Below are positions 43,991-54,300 of a stretch of DNA of 64,000 bases, piece after piece. Numbering within the stretch: position 1 is the stretch's first letter; every line of letters begins with the position of its first letter. A program made the translations under genes and the position numbers. The stretch is from CAYSPG01 sp964432885 (GTDB lineage: Bacteria; Bacteroidota; Bacteroidia; AKYH767-A; OLB10). Below the pieces are notes generated by a model. That model saw only the letters and a program-made list of their open reading frames with translations, searched no databases and was not told the origin of the DNA. Location: positions 186,001 through 250,000 of the forward strand of contig CAYSPG010000001.1 in assembly GCA_964432885.1 (NCBI GenBank). Reading direction: 5' to 3'.

Positions 43991-46900
43991 TTAGTTTTTC
44001 ACCATCCGTTTTGTATCAACCGTTTTTCCGCTTACCACCAATGAGTAACTGTAAACCCCTGCCGATAATTTGCTGCTGTAAACAAGCAGTGAACCTGGGC
44101 CGGTTGCGCTTATAGTAACCTTGTTTATTATTACACCGCTGTTATTATAAAACACAAGCATTGCATTTAACGGCACTCCCTTTAATTCCTGTTCAGGAAT
44201 GTTCCATGTTATGGTTGTGTTTTCAGCAAAAGGATTTGGCTCGTTTTGGTTTAGGATGATGGCGTTTACATTTGTAAGTTCTGTTACAAGTTGTGTTGGA
44301 TGCTGGCTTGTCATGCGCGTTGATTCACAACATTCATCTAACCTGTTTTCTAAATCGGTAACTCTTGTAATAAGCTCTTGATTAACTTTTATTAGCAATG
44401 GGGTAAAGCCATCATAGTTTATCGCTTTAAATTCTTTTTCCTGGTTTAATACATTTTCGGCACTGTCATATAATGACGGTTGAAAAAAAGACCTTACCAT
44501 TTCAGGAAACATTCCTTCAATTTCCTGGGCTATTAAACCATAATGCCTGCCATCGGGTAGGTGTAAACCCCATGGGTTATTTGTTTTAAAGTTAAAACTG
44601 TAAACATTTATTCCTGCAAGTAATTGGCTTGCATCATCAACCAGCAGTATGTCTTCTTTTAAATCCTCGTCACTGGTGCTAAAGCCCTGACTTGAAAATG
44701 TAATGCCGTTAAAGTATCCTGCCAAACTACCTGATGTTGCAGGTGCCATAGCCCATACTGCATAATTATTAGTCGCCTTTGTTGCTCTAAAAAAACCTCC
44801 GCAATTTATGCCTTTTGTATTAGTGTTTAGCGTTATACTTTCGGCCGTAAGCCCAATGTTTGTTTTAGTGCCGCTGGCAATAAAGTAACCTCCAATGTTA
44901 CGCGATGTTGTTCCGCCTCTTATTCCTGTTGTGCTAAACCTGCCAGCCATTATATCTCCATTGGTTAATCCGCTAAAAGTATTTAAGCCAACAATTGCAG
45001 GATAGTGCCTTATATTTCCAACAGGGTTGTTATCATTACTCTCAACCCAAAGACGCGCAAAATGATTGTTGGCAAGGTTTATATTGTTTGCATCGTTTGA
45101 ATTAGAAGCCTGTGTGTTTTCATAGTAATCGGGTTTTAATACCACACCTGCAATGTTTGGGTTGGTACCCATCAGTGTAGATGCCCTATAACCTGTTGTA
45201 GAATTGGCATCAAGATAAAAAACAAGGTTATCGCGAAAAACTATAGGCCTGCGGTTGGCATTAATATTTGCAATACCAAAACCATCGGCATAAATATTTA
45301 ACCTGTCAATACTCAAAGGGCTTTCGTCTGAAAAAATTCCCAAGCCTGTGCGGGGTTCTGTCATATCACTTTTTATACCAACAGTATAGTGGCCGGTAAT
45401 TGTTTGCGCATAACTGTAAGCTGTGCTGCTGTATGCATCTGTAAACATGCTTTTTCTTACTACATGAAAAGGATAAGCAGGTGTTTGTCCGGCAGTAAAA
45501 ACTCCTACCCTGCTGTTTGAACCGTTCTGAAAGTCGTTCCATATATCGCTGCACACTAATTGTGTTGGGTTGGTTGGGTCGGTGCGTGTTAAAATATTGG
45601 GGCCGGGGTTACAAAGGTTAGTGCTGCCGCTGCCAACATCGGTTGTCAAAACAACGTTGCCTGTACCGTCTAAACTTAAAACACGCCCATTGGGTGCAAT
45701 ATCATTAGCCGAGGCTGAATTTAAATTGCTAAAACGCAAACCGCTTGGCCGGGGCGATAGGCCGATAGTGGAATTAATATCTAAGGTGTTTTGTGGTGCG
45801 CTGTTGTTTATGCCTACAAAACGGTTAACAGGATTGTTAGTTCCTGTTTGAAAGCTGGGATTTATAAATAAATCGCCTGCTGAGGTGGTTTGGAAATCGG
45901 TAAAGATGCCGTTGGTAACATTGGCGGCTGGTGTAAAGGTGAGGCGCAGTTGGGGGGCGTTTTCGTTATTATCTAAAACATCTAATCTTCGTTGAGGTTC
46001 ATTGTTTGCAAATGAATGAAAGTCGCCTATGCCGGTATATTTAATGCTCCCCTGATTTAAGGTTCGTATTATCAGATTGCCTTGCGAAGTATTTTGAAAA
46101 TCGGTGTGTATTCCCAAATTACGCTGAACATCTTGTGTAAACGTTAGTCGCAATTGCGGCCTGTTTAAACTTATTGTTGGATAGCTGGTGGTTAAATTTT
46201 TTGAATCAAGTATTTCAAGCCGTGCGTACGGGTCAGCAATTGGTGCGTTGTTGTTATAAAAATCACCTATTCCAAGGTCGCCCAAATTGCTAAACCGTGC
46301 CACTTCCATTCCATGAAAAGTAGCAAAAGGTCCATTGGAGTACAAATCACCCGGATTGCCCGAACTGGTAAATATGATTCTCAAATTTTGGATAGATTGG
46401 TCTGGAGCAAACTGTACGTTATCGCCAAAGTTTATTACAGCATCCATTCGGTCTGCAGTACCTTCGCGCTTTAATCCCACGTACATATTGTCGGAAGTAA
46501 AACTCATAAAAGTTCCTACGTCCATCCAAGGCCTGTTTCCGGCAAAGGTTGTAAAGTTGGTGTTGGGGTTTACCGGTGAACCATTTACACCAATATTAAA
46601 CATGGCCACAGGCTCATCGCACCGACTGTAATTAAATGCCCTGCTAACCGTTACTTTATTTATTCTAAATTGGGTTCCGCCTGGCTGCCACATAGTAATG
46701 CCTTCGGTAATTCGCAATCGCTCGCTTTCTGTTGCTGCACCGGTAAGCACTCCGTGAAAAAGGATGGGGCGATTGTTCTGTTGAAAAAAAAGTGCGTCCA
46801 TGTTGTTTCTTATGCCTAATCTAAATCCTGCTTTGGGGCCAGTGGCTCCGGTATTTAAATTTGTAAATTGTAAAAATGAGTAGCTTAAAGGATCGGCACT

Positions 46901-47020
46901 GTTTTCGTGTACATGCAATATATTTTGAGGTTCAAAAGGTGGAGCAATGTTGCCTATACCCACAAAGCCTACATTGGCAGGTGCCGGGTTTGCGGGCGAA
47001 TCAAAGATGGTCATGCGCAT
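43991..47020 (-). CDS. S74-chaperone tail-fibre-like surface protein with T9SS domain, 5' end broken
   Basis: 1009 residues from the first in-frame Met. Many short beta-rich modules resembling phage tail fibres (QLRLTFTQD..., GINNSAPQNTLDIN) are followed by a Peptidase_S74 intramolecular chaperone domain (about 775-890): SDEDLKEDI, in which Ser, Asp and Lys are spaced as in the autocleavage site of endosialidase-type chaperones, and HYGLIAQEIEGMFPEM. A coiled coil (LITRVTDLENRLDE) and a T9SS type domain (NEPNPFAENTTITWNIPE ... VDTKRMVKN) end the protein. The frame stays open about 70 bp upstream (WLNLKNEDAQPFNFYTNAG) but has no start codon there. The likely signal-peptide start at 47126 is in another frame. 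It may be non-exported or a pseudogene. Confidence 0.85.
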   Translation of the reverse strand: MRMTIFDSPANPAPANVGFVGIGNIAPPFEPQNILHVHENSADPLSYSFLQFTNLNTGATGPKAGFRLGIRNNMDALFFQQNNRPILFHGVLTGAATESERLRITEGITMWQPGGTQFRINKVTVSRAFNYSRCDEPVAMFNIGVNGSPVNPNTNFTTFAGNRPWMDVGTFMSFTSDNMYVGLKREGTADRMDAVINFGDNVQFAPDQSIQNLRIIFTSSGNPGDLYSNGPFATFHGMEVARFSNLGDLGIGDFYNNNAPIADPYARLEILDSKNLTTSYPTISLNRPQLRLTFTQDVQRNLGIHTDFQNTSQGNLIIRTLNQGSIKYTGIGDFHSFANNEPQRRLDVLDNNENAPQLRLTFTPAANVTNGIFTDFQTTSAGDLFINPSFQTGTNNPVNRFVGINNSAPQNTLDINSTIGLSPRPSGLRFSNLNSASANDIAPNGRVLSLDGTGNVVLTTDVGSGSTNLCNPGPNILTRTDPTNPTQLVCSDIWNDFQNGSNSRVGVFTAGQTPAYPFHVVRKSMFTDAYSSTAYSYAQTITGHYTVGIKSDMTEPRTGLGIFSDESPLSIDRLNIYADGFGIANINANRRPIVFRDNLVFYLDANSTTGYRASTLMGTNPNIAGVVLKPDYYENTQASNSNDANNINLANNHFARLWVESNDNNPVGNIRHYPAIVGLNTFSGLTNGDIMAGRFSTTGIRGGTTSRNIGGYFIASGTKTNIGLTAESITLNTNTKGINCGGFFRATKATNNYAVWAMAPATSGSLAGYFNGITFSSQGFSTSDEDLKEDILLVDDASQLLAGINVYSFNFKTNNPWGLHLPDGRHYGLIAQEIEGMFPEMVRSFFQPSLYDSAENVLNQEKEFKAINYDGFTPLLIKVNQELITRVTDLENRLDECCESTRMTSQHPTQLVTELTNVNAIILNQNEPNPFAENTTITWNIPEQELKGVPLNAMLVFYNNSGVIINKVTISATGPGSLLVYSSKLSAGVYSYSLVVSGKTVDTKRMVKN

Positions 47021-47075
47021 GTTGTTAAATGTACCGGCTCCGGCATTGGTGTAAAAGTTAAAAGGTTGTGCATCC

Positions 47076-47126
47076 TCATTTTTTAAGTTTAGCCAACAAT
47101 ATCGTTATTTGTTTTAGCTTTTTCAT
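47076..47126 (-). pseudogene. Out-of-frame signal-peptide start of the S74 gene
   Basis: ATG at 47126 opens MKKLKQITILLAKLKK and stops at 47076-47078. The first 12 residues look like the beginning of a signal peptide. The S74 frame picks up directly downstream with an offset of one base and no intervening hydrophobic core. This suggests a deletion that removed the end of the signal peptide and fused the rest out of frame. Confidence 0.65.
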
Positions 47127-47138
47127 TTTGTTTGTTTT

Positions 47139-48089
47139 TTATTGGTGAATAATTTTTTTTGTGAAACATGAATTTCGAGTTTTAATTTTTATTAAATAAA
47201 ATCCAGAGTTTAATAATGACAAATCAATTTGAGTTTTATAAATTAACTTGCCATAAATTTGAGAGAAAACTAATTTCCCTAAATTATCATACATTTCAAT
47301 TTCAGAAAATCCAATCCCTTCAACAGATAATAAATTTTTAAAAGGATTAGGATAAATAGTTAAAGGGTTTGTAAAATCATTTTTAGTTAATCCGGTAAGT
47401 GAGTTACAGTAACTAGAATCAGGTGATATACATACATCGTCTATGTAATAATACGCAACGGCTCCTATTGAATCGAGAAGTATGTGAGTTGTTAATGAAT
47501 CAGAATAAAAATTACCTATGGCAAAATAATTGTAAGTAGAATCGGCAGTAAAAGAGCCAGATATTTTTACCCAATTGGTGGTATCAGTAATTACACTATT
47601 TGAATATACATGAGCCGAATCATTAATAGAAATTGGATTAGTCCAATAGTTAGGATAAGGTATTGTTGAAAATTTTAATCCAACTTTATTAGAGGCAACA
47701 TTATTATGATAGGCGACATTATACGATCTGCTTACAAAAAAACTAATGTAATAAATTTGACCAACCACCAACTGTTGGTTTAAGGTAGAGCCTATAATCT
47801 CTCTTATGTTTGTTGCATATCGTGCATAAGTTATAAATCCTGCATAAGCAACTCCAGTTCTTGCGTACTGAAATCCACCAAAATTAGATGGGACTCCCAT
47901 CATACCACCGTTACAATAATTGTAATAATCAGGTGTTGCTTTAAAACTTGCCCATCCAGCCGCCTTTGCTATTTGCGTTACTCCCATAGGACAAGCCACC
48001 GTATCTTCAAAACTCCAGTTGTTAACTAAGTTTTGCCCTATGCAAACCTTGGCTACAATAATCAAAATAATTGTAATTGTTTGTTTCAT
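47139..48089 (-). CDS. Secreted protein with T9SS domain (NLVNNWSFED type), copy B
   Basis: 316 residues from ATG 48089; an in-frame extension to 48152 lies in a spacer conserved with copy A and is rejected. Signal peptide ends VCIGQ. The mature protein begins NLVNNWSFEDTVACP, a jelly-roll-like domain (residues about 20-225) closing with YYYIDDVCIS, then a T9SS type C-terminal domain (LTIYPNPFKN ... GFYLIKIKT). The domain resembles carbohydrate-binding jelly-rolls. It is a paralogue of the gene at 50051. It lies 63 bp after the repeat protein gene and 12 bp before the broken S74 start. Confidence 0.85.
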   Translation of the reverse strand: MKQTITIILIIVAKVCIGQNLVNNWSFEDTVACPMGVTQIAKAAGWASFKATPDYYNYCNGGMMGVPSNFGGFQYARTGVAYAGFITYARYATNIREIIGSTLNQQLVVGQIYYISFFVSRSYNVAYHNNVASNKVGLKFSTIPYPNYWTNPISINDSAHVYSNSVITDTTNWVKISGSFTADSTYNYFAIGNFYSDSLTTHILLDSIGAVAYYYIDDVCISPDSSYCNSLTGLTKNDFTNPLTIYPNPFKNLLSVEGIGFSEIEMYDNLGKLVFSQIYGKLIYKTQIDLSLLNSGFYLIKIKTRNSCFTKKIIHQ

Positions 48090-48152
48090 CGCAGTTTTTT
48101 GTTTACCGTAAAAGTATAAAACAATTTTTGAGAAAAACAAAAACGAAGGCAA

Positions 48153-50045
48153 TTAATTTTTCATAGCCAATAATTTTTCAATAGCATCAAGCCGTAATGT
48201 AAGTTGTGCTATTTTATTTTCGAGCAGGGCTATTTTTTCTTCGCTGCCACCACCCACATCATCAACCAAAATTACATCACCGGCAGAGTTTAAACTTAGC
48301 ACCTTATTGGTGGTATTTGCAATGGATGCTGATGCATTGGTATAAGTTCTAAACCGCAATCCGCTTTGTGTGGTGCTGCCAGTATTTATTTCTAATTTGG
48401 TTTGCGGGCCTGTGGCTGCGCCCGATAATCCTATGCCTACATTTACGTTGTTATCGCCAAGTATCATGCTGTTGGATGTTTGCACATCGGCAGCATTGCC
48501 TATGGCTGTGCTGTTGGTTATATTATTTGCTTGATTGGTGTTATAGCCAAGCAGTGTGTTGTTGCTTCCGGTTGCAGGTGTGGCACCGGCACTGTGGCCA
48601 ACGTACACATTGTATGTACCCGTTGAATGTGCATAGCCGCTTTTGTATCCTACAAAAGTGTTTGCATCTGCATTGGAACTAAAACCCGCTTCGCTGCCAA
48701 GCATGGTGTTTTCTTTTTTTTCTTTATTTGAGTAGCCTGCATTGTTTCCTGCAAATACGTTATCGCTGCCCGTGTCTGTTCTGTAGCCCGACCGCCTGCC
48801 TATAAACGTATTGCGCAAGCCTGTAGCATTGGTAAAACCCGATTCGGCACCAACAAAGGTGTTGCTGTCAACATTGCTGTTAAAGCCAGCCTCATATCCC
48901 AAAAAAACATTATAGTGTCCTCTGTCGTTTGTATATCCTGATTTGTATCCTGCAAACAAATTACTATTTCCTGTACTGTTTGTATGCCCAGCCTCGGCTC
49001 CTAAAAAAGTGTTTCTTATGGCCGTGCTATTTGTAACCCCAGCCTCAAACCCCACAAAAGTATTTTCGGCTCCGGTGGTGTTGGCATTACCCGATGCCGA
49101 ACCTAAAAATGAGTTTTGCGAACCGCCTGTGTTGTTTTCGCCACTTATGTGGCCTACAAATACGTTGTTGTCCCTAACGGTGTTTTGCCCCGACAGAAAT
49201 CCGATAAACGTATTGTTGTTTGCCTCGGCATTTTCGCCACTTCGTGTGCCCACAAATGTATTGGGTGTACCGCCAACATTTGATATGCCTGAATTAAAGC
49301 CTATAAACACATTGTCGGCAACTTCGTTATCAAATCCAGCAGAGGCGCCAATAAAAACGTTTCGGCTTCCTGTGGTTTTCATCTGCCCCGATGAAACGCC
49401 AATCATTACATTAAACTGTTCGTCATTGGCTTGCCCCGCACGGGTGCCTATAAAAACATTTTCGGCCTGATTTTCACCATCTCTTCCTGCCCACCAGCCC
49501 AAAAAAGTGTTGCCGCCATTGGCGAGATGACCAAAACCTGTTTCAAAACCAATAAAGGTATTGCCACTGGTTAATATGTTGTTTTGCCCTGCGTTGGTGC
49601 CCACAAAAGTATTGTCATTACCTGCAGCATTATTTACACCTGCTCCTATGCCCACCATTAAATTGGTGCCGGGGCTTGCAAGTATGGTGTTGCTGCCAAG
49701 CATGTAGGAGCCTGTGCCTCCGGCAAAGGTGGGGTTGGTTATGTTTATTTCTGAGTTTACATCTAATTGCCAGCCGGGGGTGAGGCCGTTGCCTATACCA
49801 ACAAAGCCCTGAGTGGCTCCTGCGTTGGTGCCAAGGATGGTCATACGCTGGATACCTCCGGTAAGGAAGTTGATGTTTTGGGTGCCCTGATGCTCAACTC
49901 TTAAATGATACAAATTAGATTGCGCAGAATTGTCCCACCCAACATACCAAGTTGGTTGTAAATTAACGTGGTTTAACACATCTGCCTGACTGTAAACTTT
50001 TACGTTTAGTAACATCAGCAGAAAAACGCAAATGATTTTTCTCAT
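48153..50045 (-). CDS. YadA-head-like repeat adhesin with C-terminal coiled coil
   Basis: 630 residues. Signal peptide ends KVYSQ. An N-terminal module (RMTILGTNAG...GFVGIGNG) is shared with the S74 protein. Residues about 145-510 hold about 21 repeats of 16-17 residues, consensus N-T/V-F-V/I/L-G-x-x-A/S-G-x-x-N, the pattern of YadA-type trimeric beta-roll heads. A short module (NKVLSLNSAGDVILVDDVGGG) and a heptad coiled coil (EEKIALLENKIAQLTLRLDA) end the protein. There is neither a YadA membrane anchor nor a T9SS domain, so the attachment mode is unclear. It is probably a trimeric surface or extracellular protein (inference). Starts 5 bp after the secreted-protein copy A gene. Confidence 0.85.
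   Translation of the reverse strand: MRKIICVFLLMLLNVKVYSQADVLNHVNLQPTWYVGWDNSAQSNLYHLRVEHQGTQNINFLTGGIQRMTILGTNAGATQGFVGIGNGLTPGWQLDVNSEINITNPTFAGGTGSYMLGSNTILASPGTNLMVGIGAGVNNAAGNDNTFVGTNAGQNNILTSGNTFIGFETGFGHLANGGNTFLGWWAGRDGENQAENVFIGTRAGQANDEQFNVMIGVSSGQMKTTGSRNVFIGASAGFDNEVADNVFIGFNSGISNVGGTPNTFVGTRSGENAEANNNTFIGFLSGQNTVRDNNVFVGHISGENNTGGSQNSFLGSASGNANTTGAENTFVGFEAGVTNSTAIRNTFLGAEAGHTNSTGNSNLFAGYKSGYTNDRGHYNVFLGYEAGFNSNVDSNTFVGAESGFTNATGLRNTFIGRRSGYRTDTGSDNVFAGNNAGYSNKEKKENTMLGSEAGFSSNADANTFVGYKSGYAHSTGTYNVYVGHSAGATPATGSNNTLLGYNTNQANNITNSTAIGNAADVQTSNSMILGDNNVNVGIGLSGAATGPQTKLEINTGSTTQSGLRFRTYTNASASIANTTNKVLSLNSAGDVILVDDVGGGSEEKIALLENKIAQLTLRLDAIEKLLAMKN
48500..49613 (-). repeat. In-gene array of 48-51 bp repeats
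   Basis: About 21 consecutive units encoding NTFxGxxAGxxN-type 16-17 residue repeats. The units differ considerably at DNA level, so the array is old rather than newly expanded. The reading frame is kept throughout. Confidence 0.8.
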
Positions 50046-50050
50046 TTTAT

Positions 50051-51025
50051 TTAGTTTTTAATGGTTATAATTTTTTTTGATTCAGATTTATTTTTTTCAA
50101 AAGCACGGATTAAATACATGCTACTTGCTTGGGTCATTTGTATTTCAATTTCCTTATCATTTGTTCTGACGGTTTGTAGCAATTGTCCAGTTTCTGTATA
50201 AATTAAAAGTTGCTTTTCTGTGTCATCTGCATTGAATGTTATTTTCAGCTTTTCATCCTTTAAAAAAACATTTTTCATAATACAATTTGAAGATGTTGCA
50301 GTATTCTGATTGAGCCCTGTAAAATTTGAACAGTACGTTGAATCGGTTGACAGGCATACGTCATCAATGTAATAATACGAGTGTGTATTAAATTGTCCAA
50401 GCCCAATCGTATCAGTATTATTATCATCAAAGAAATTACCTACTATTAAGTATTGATAGACAGAATCAGCAACAAATGAAAGCTGAACTTGATTCCAATT
50501 TAGTGAGTCTGAAAAAATAGAATCGGAATAAGCATTAGGGCTATTCGAAATGGGATATGGGTTTAAATAAGAGTATGGGGAAGTTGAAAGAGCCACTCCA
50601 AATTTATTTATAGCAAGGGTGAACCCAATTGTTCCAGCCCAACTAATCCAATAGGTTACAAAATATTCTTGTCCAATAACGGTGGGCACAGTTAGTTGAA
50701 CACCACAATACTCCCGATAAGGAGCTCCAGTTAAATCATAAGGTATCATCCCTGCATAAGCATCACCGGATTTGGGATATTGGAATCCTAAAATATTTGC
50801 GGGTACCCCTACTGCTCCTCCAAATTGATTACAGCAAACATTAAAATAATCAGAAGTTCCTCTGAATGAATCCCAATAAATAGCTTTGTTTATCTCGAAT
50901 CCTGACATTGGACAAGAAGTTGTATCCTCAAAACTTGGATTAGGCACCAAGTTAACCTGCCCAAAGCAAAACCCGTTTACAAAAAATAAAATAACCGTAA
51001 CTATTTTGCTTATCCTTTTTTTCAT
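50051..51025 (-). CDS. Secreted protein (NLVPNPSFED type), copy A
   Basis: 324 residues from ATG 51025; the in-frame extension to 51091 is rejected as for copy B. Signal peptide ends FCFGQ. The jelly-roll-like domain begins NLVPNPSFEDTTSCP and closes YYYIDDVCLSTDSTYC, as in copy B. The C-terminal part (LLIYTETGQLLQTVRT ... MYLIRAFEKNKSESKKIITI) resembles a T9SS domain but lacks the YPNPF motif. It is followed 5 bp later by the YadA-like gene. Confidence 0.82.
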   Translation of the reverse strand: MKKRISKIVTVILFFVNGFCFGQVNLVPNPSFEDTTSCPMSGFEINKAIYWDSFRGTSDYFNVCCNQFGGAVGVPANILGFQYPKSGDAYAGMIPYDLTGAPYREYCGVQLTVPTVIGQEYFVTYWISWAGTIGFTLAINKFGVALSTSPYSYLNPYPISNSPNAYSDSIFSDSLNWNQVQLSFVADSVYQYLIVGNFFDDNNTDTIGLGQFNTHSYYYIDDVCLSTDSTYCSNFTGLNQNTATSSNCIMKNVFLKDEKLKITFNADDTEKQLLIYTETGQLLQTVRTNDKEIEIQMTQASSMYLIRAFEKNKSESKKIITIKN

Positions 51026-51087
51026 TTCAGTTTTTTGTTTACCGTAAAAGTATACAATAATTTTTGTGAAAAACAACAAAGAGGCAA

Positions 51088-51282
51088 TCAATTTTTCATA
51101 GCCAATAATTTTTCAATAGCATCAAGCCGTAATGTAAGTTGTGCTATTTTATTTTCGAGCAAGGTTATTTTTTCTTCGCTGCCACCACCCACATCATTTA
51201 CTAATATTACATCGCCACTGCCATCAACTGCAAGTACTTTGCCGGCCGATGCAGTGGTTGAGTTTCCGTCTCGGCCTGATTA
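51088..51282 (-). pseudogene. 3' remnant of a second YadA-like repeat gene
   Basis: The minus strand encodes STTASAGKVLAVDGSGDVIL (continuing to the end of the frame), then the same GGGSEEKIxLLENKIAQL coiled coil and LLAMKN terminus as the 48153 gene, ending in TGA at 51088. DNA is nearly identical to 48150-48265 over the last 115 bp. Upstream it runs into stops at about 51283. Only the last 65 codons remain, placed before copy A exactly as the intact gene is placed before copy B. Confidence 0.85.
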
Positions 51283-51330
51283 GAGGAGTCTATTTAACCA
51301 GTAAACAACTATGTTAATTGAATAATAAAA

Positions 51331-51360
51331 AAAGGCTGCCTTAAAATTGAGGCAGCCTTT
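51331..51360 (-). terminator. Terminator of the 51385 metalloprotease gene
   Basis: Perfect 10-bp stem aaaggctgcc (51331-51340) / ggcagccttt (51351-51360), followed on the minus strand by a T run. It lies 24 bp after the stop. Confidence 0.85.
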
Positions 51361-51384
51361 GCGGTTTACTTTAAAATATACTTG

Positions 51385-54300
51385 TTATTGTTTAACCACT
51401 TTAATCGTTTTTCTTTCACCTGAACTCATTACCTGCAAAAAATATACACCCTGATTAAGGTTTGCCGTGTGCAGATTTAAACTTTCAGTTGATGATGTAA
51501 TAATTTGGCTGAGCACCGATTTGCCTACAATATCAATCAATTCCAATCTGTCGCCAATAGCTAATTCAAATCCGTAAACTGTAAGTTCGTTTGTAAAAGG
51601 ATTTGGAACAACTTTCCAATCTTTCATTGCCATATCATCACCATCATTTTGCCTGCAATTTACAGTTATCTGAATGGCAGTAGCCGTTTTGCTGCATCCG
51701 TTTGCAGTTTCAATTACACGGTACTGTCCTGTTGAGTTAGCAACATAATTCTGGTTGGTGGCACCGGCTAAATTAACCGAATTTTTTTGCCATTGGTATG
51801 CAACACCTGCAAATGAGTTTGCAATAAGCGTTACACTTCCGCCTGCACAAAATGTTGTTGGGCCATTGGGAGTTATTGTTGGCTTAGGATTATTAATTAC
51901 CGTAAGCACAGCATTGTTTGATGTTGAAGAGCAAACTCCGCCTTGGGTAATAACTACTTTGTAAGTAGCGGCCTGCGATGTTGCATACGATGAGGAGGTG
52001 GCTCCGGCAATGGCCACATTGTTTCGGTACCACTGGTAGCTAAATGCATAGCCTGTGTTTGCATTAAAGGTAGCGGCCTGTCCTTCGCAAATAGTTGTTG
52101 CCTGCGGGGTTGCACTTGCAATAAGTTGCTGCACGTTTACAACAGTAGCTGCCGAAGTTGCATTGCCACATGGCGATGTAATAAACACGCTGTAATTACC
52201 GGCAGCAGTTGCATTGTAGGTTGCATTGGTGGCTCCTGAAATATTTACACCGTTATTCATCCACTGATAACCGTAACCAGTTCCTGTGTTTGCATTAAGT
52301 GATGCTGTGGCTCCGTTACAAATGCTAACATTGCCTGATGGTGTTACCAAAGCTACAATTCCACTGGTAGTAACTGTTATGGCATTGCTGGTGGTTGTAC
52401 CACAACTTGCGCTTACTACACAGGTAAACACACCTGCTGCAGTGGCTGTATAGGCGTTAGATGTGGCACCGGCTATATTTACTCCTCCATTTTGCCATTG
52501 GTAGCTATAACCGGGTATGGCATTGTCAACACTCAATACCACCGACCCACCTGAACAAAATGATGTAGGGCCATTGGCGCTTATAACAGACGATACAGAA
52601 GTTGCATTTACGTTTACCTGTACATCCATACCTTGTTTGGTGCAGCCATTGGCGGTTTCCTTTACCCGGTATTTTCCTGTCGAGGTTGCAGAATATGTTT
52701 GGTTGGTAGCACCCGCAATATCAACGCTGTTTTTTTGCCACTGGTAGGTTACACCTGCAAATGTGTTTGCCGTAAATGTTACACTTCCTGGCGAGCAGAA
52801 TGTTAATGGCGTTGAATACGTCATTGTAGGATTTGGATTATTAATCTTGGTAACAATTACACTGTTTGAAGTTCCGGTGCAAGTTCCTGATGTAATTACA
52901 CAGTAAAAAGTTCCGCCATCACCGGTTGTGTAGGTTGCACCAGTAGCACCAGCTATCGCAGCAGTTCCTTTATACCATTGATAAGCGTAACCTATTCCGG
53001 TTGAAGCTGAAAGCGAAAGCGCACTGCCTTCACAAAGTGTAACAGTGCCTGCAGGGGTTATTGCTGCATTAATGTTACCAATGGTTACAATAGCATTTCC
53101 TGAAAAAGTTCCAATGCAAGTTGCATTGCTAACCGCAGTTAAAACATACGTAGTGGTTGTTGTAGGCGATACCAATATGGTGTAAGGGGTAGAAGTAGCA
53201 ACACCATTGGTAGAGCCTGATCCATCAGAAACAGTAAAGTTCCAAGGGCCAGAACCCGTAAATGTTAATACAAGTGGAGCCGAACCGCTGCATATAGTTT
53301 GAGTTCCGCTAATAGTACCTGTTGGAACTGGGATTACTGTTACTATAGTTGCTGATGAGGTAGCACTGCAAGTACCTGATGTAACAATTACTGTGTAGCT
53401 ACCGGATGCTGTGGCTGTATAGCTTGAAGATGTTTGTCCCGAAATATTTGTTCCGTTTAATTGCCATTGGTAGCTGTATGCCCCTGCATTAGCGTTTAAC
53501 ACTACACTTCCACCCTGGCAAAACGTAGTATTACCCGCAGGTGTTATAATGGCAGGAGGTGTTGCACATAATGTTGTAAAAAGAATAGAGTTGCTCCAGC
53601 CGGAAACTGTAAGACTACAAATCAACTGAACCTGCCATTCATAATTAGTGAGAGGAATTAACCCTGATAAATTATAGGGTATAGCTACACCAGGTAAACT
53701 ATTCCATGTAGGGGTGCCAACTATGCGATACTGAATATTTACAAGCCCTCCAGTAGCACCACTTGAATATAAAGTAGCAGAAGTTGAACCAATATTTGTG
53801 GTGGTATTATTTTGAGGTGTGTTGCAAGGTTGCGCTGTGGTGGTAAATAATGTGGATGATGAAAAGGCAGAGGTACCGCCACCGGCACACACTGTTTGTA
53901 CCTGCCATTCATAATTAGAAAGTTGAACAAGGCTAAATGCATTGTACGATGTACCGGTGGATGTTCCGGTTAGCCAGGTTCCGCTTCCTACTATACGGTA
54001 TTGAATATTATAACTTGTAGCACCTGCCACCGCACCCCAGTTAAAGGTTGCTGATGAGTAAGAAACATTTGTTGTGGAAAGATTGGAAGGAGTATTGCAT
54101 GTTACAGGAGGAGTTGTAAATGTCATTGAAATGGTAAAAATAGAAGTGCCTGTTTGACACACAGTTTGCACTTGCCACTCGTAGTTTGCACCTGCGGTTA
54201 AACCTATAGCATTATAACTTGTAGTTGCCGATGTTCCTGTTTGCCAAGTTCCTGCTCCTACTACTCGGTATTGGATATTGTAACTTAAAGCACCAGTTAC

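Noticed and set aside
48500..49613. CRISPR-like 48-51 bp periodicity
   Set aside because: The units are diverged, in frame, and encode NTFxGxxAG adhesin repeats.
43991..50045. Prophage remnant, because of the S74 tail-fibre chaperone
   Set aside because: No capsid, tail, integrase or lysis genes are nearby, and the S74 protein ends in a T9SS domain, so it is a host surface protein.
51035..51283. 82-codon plus-strand frame
   Set aside because: It is antisense to the adhesin 3' remnant, whose minus-strand frame matches the intact gene.
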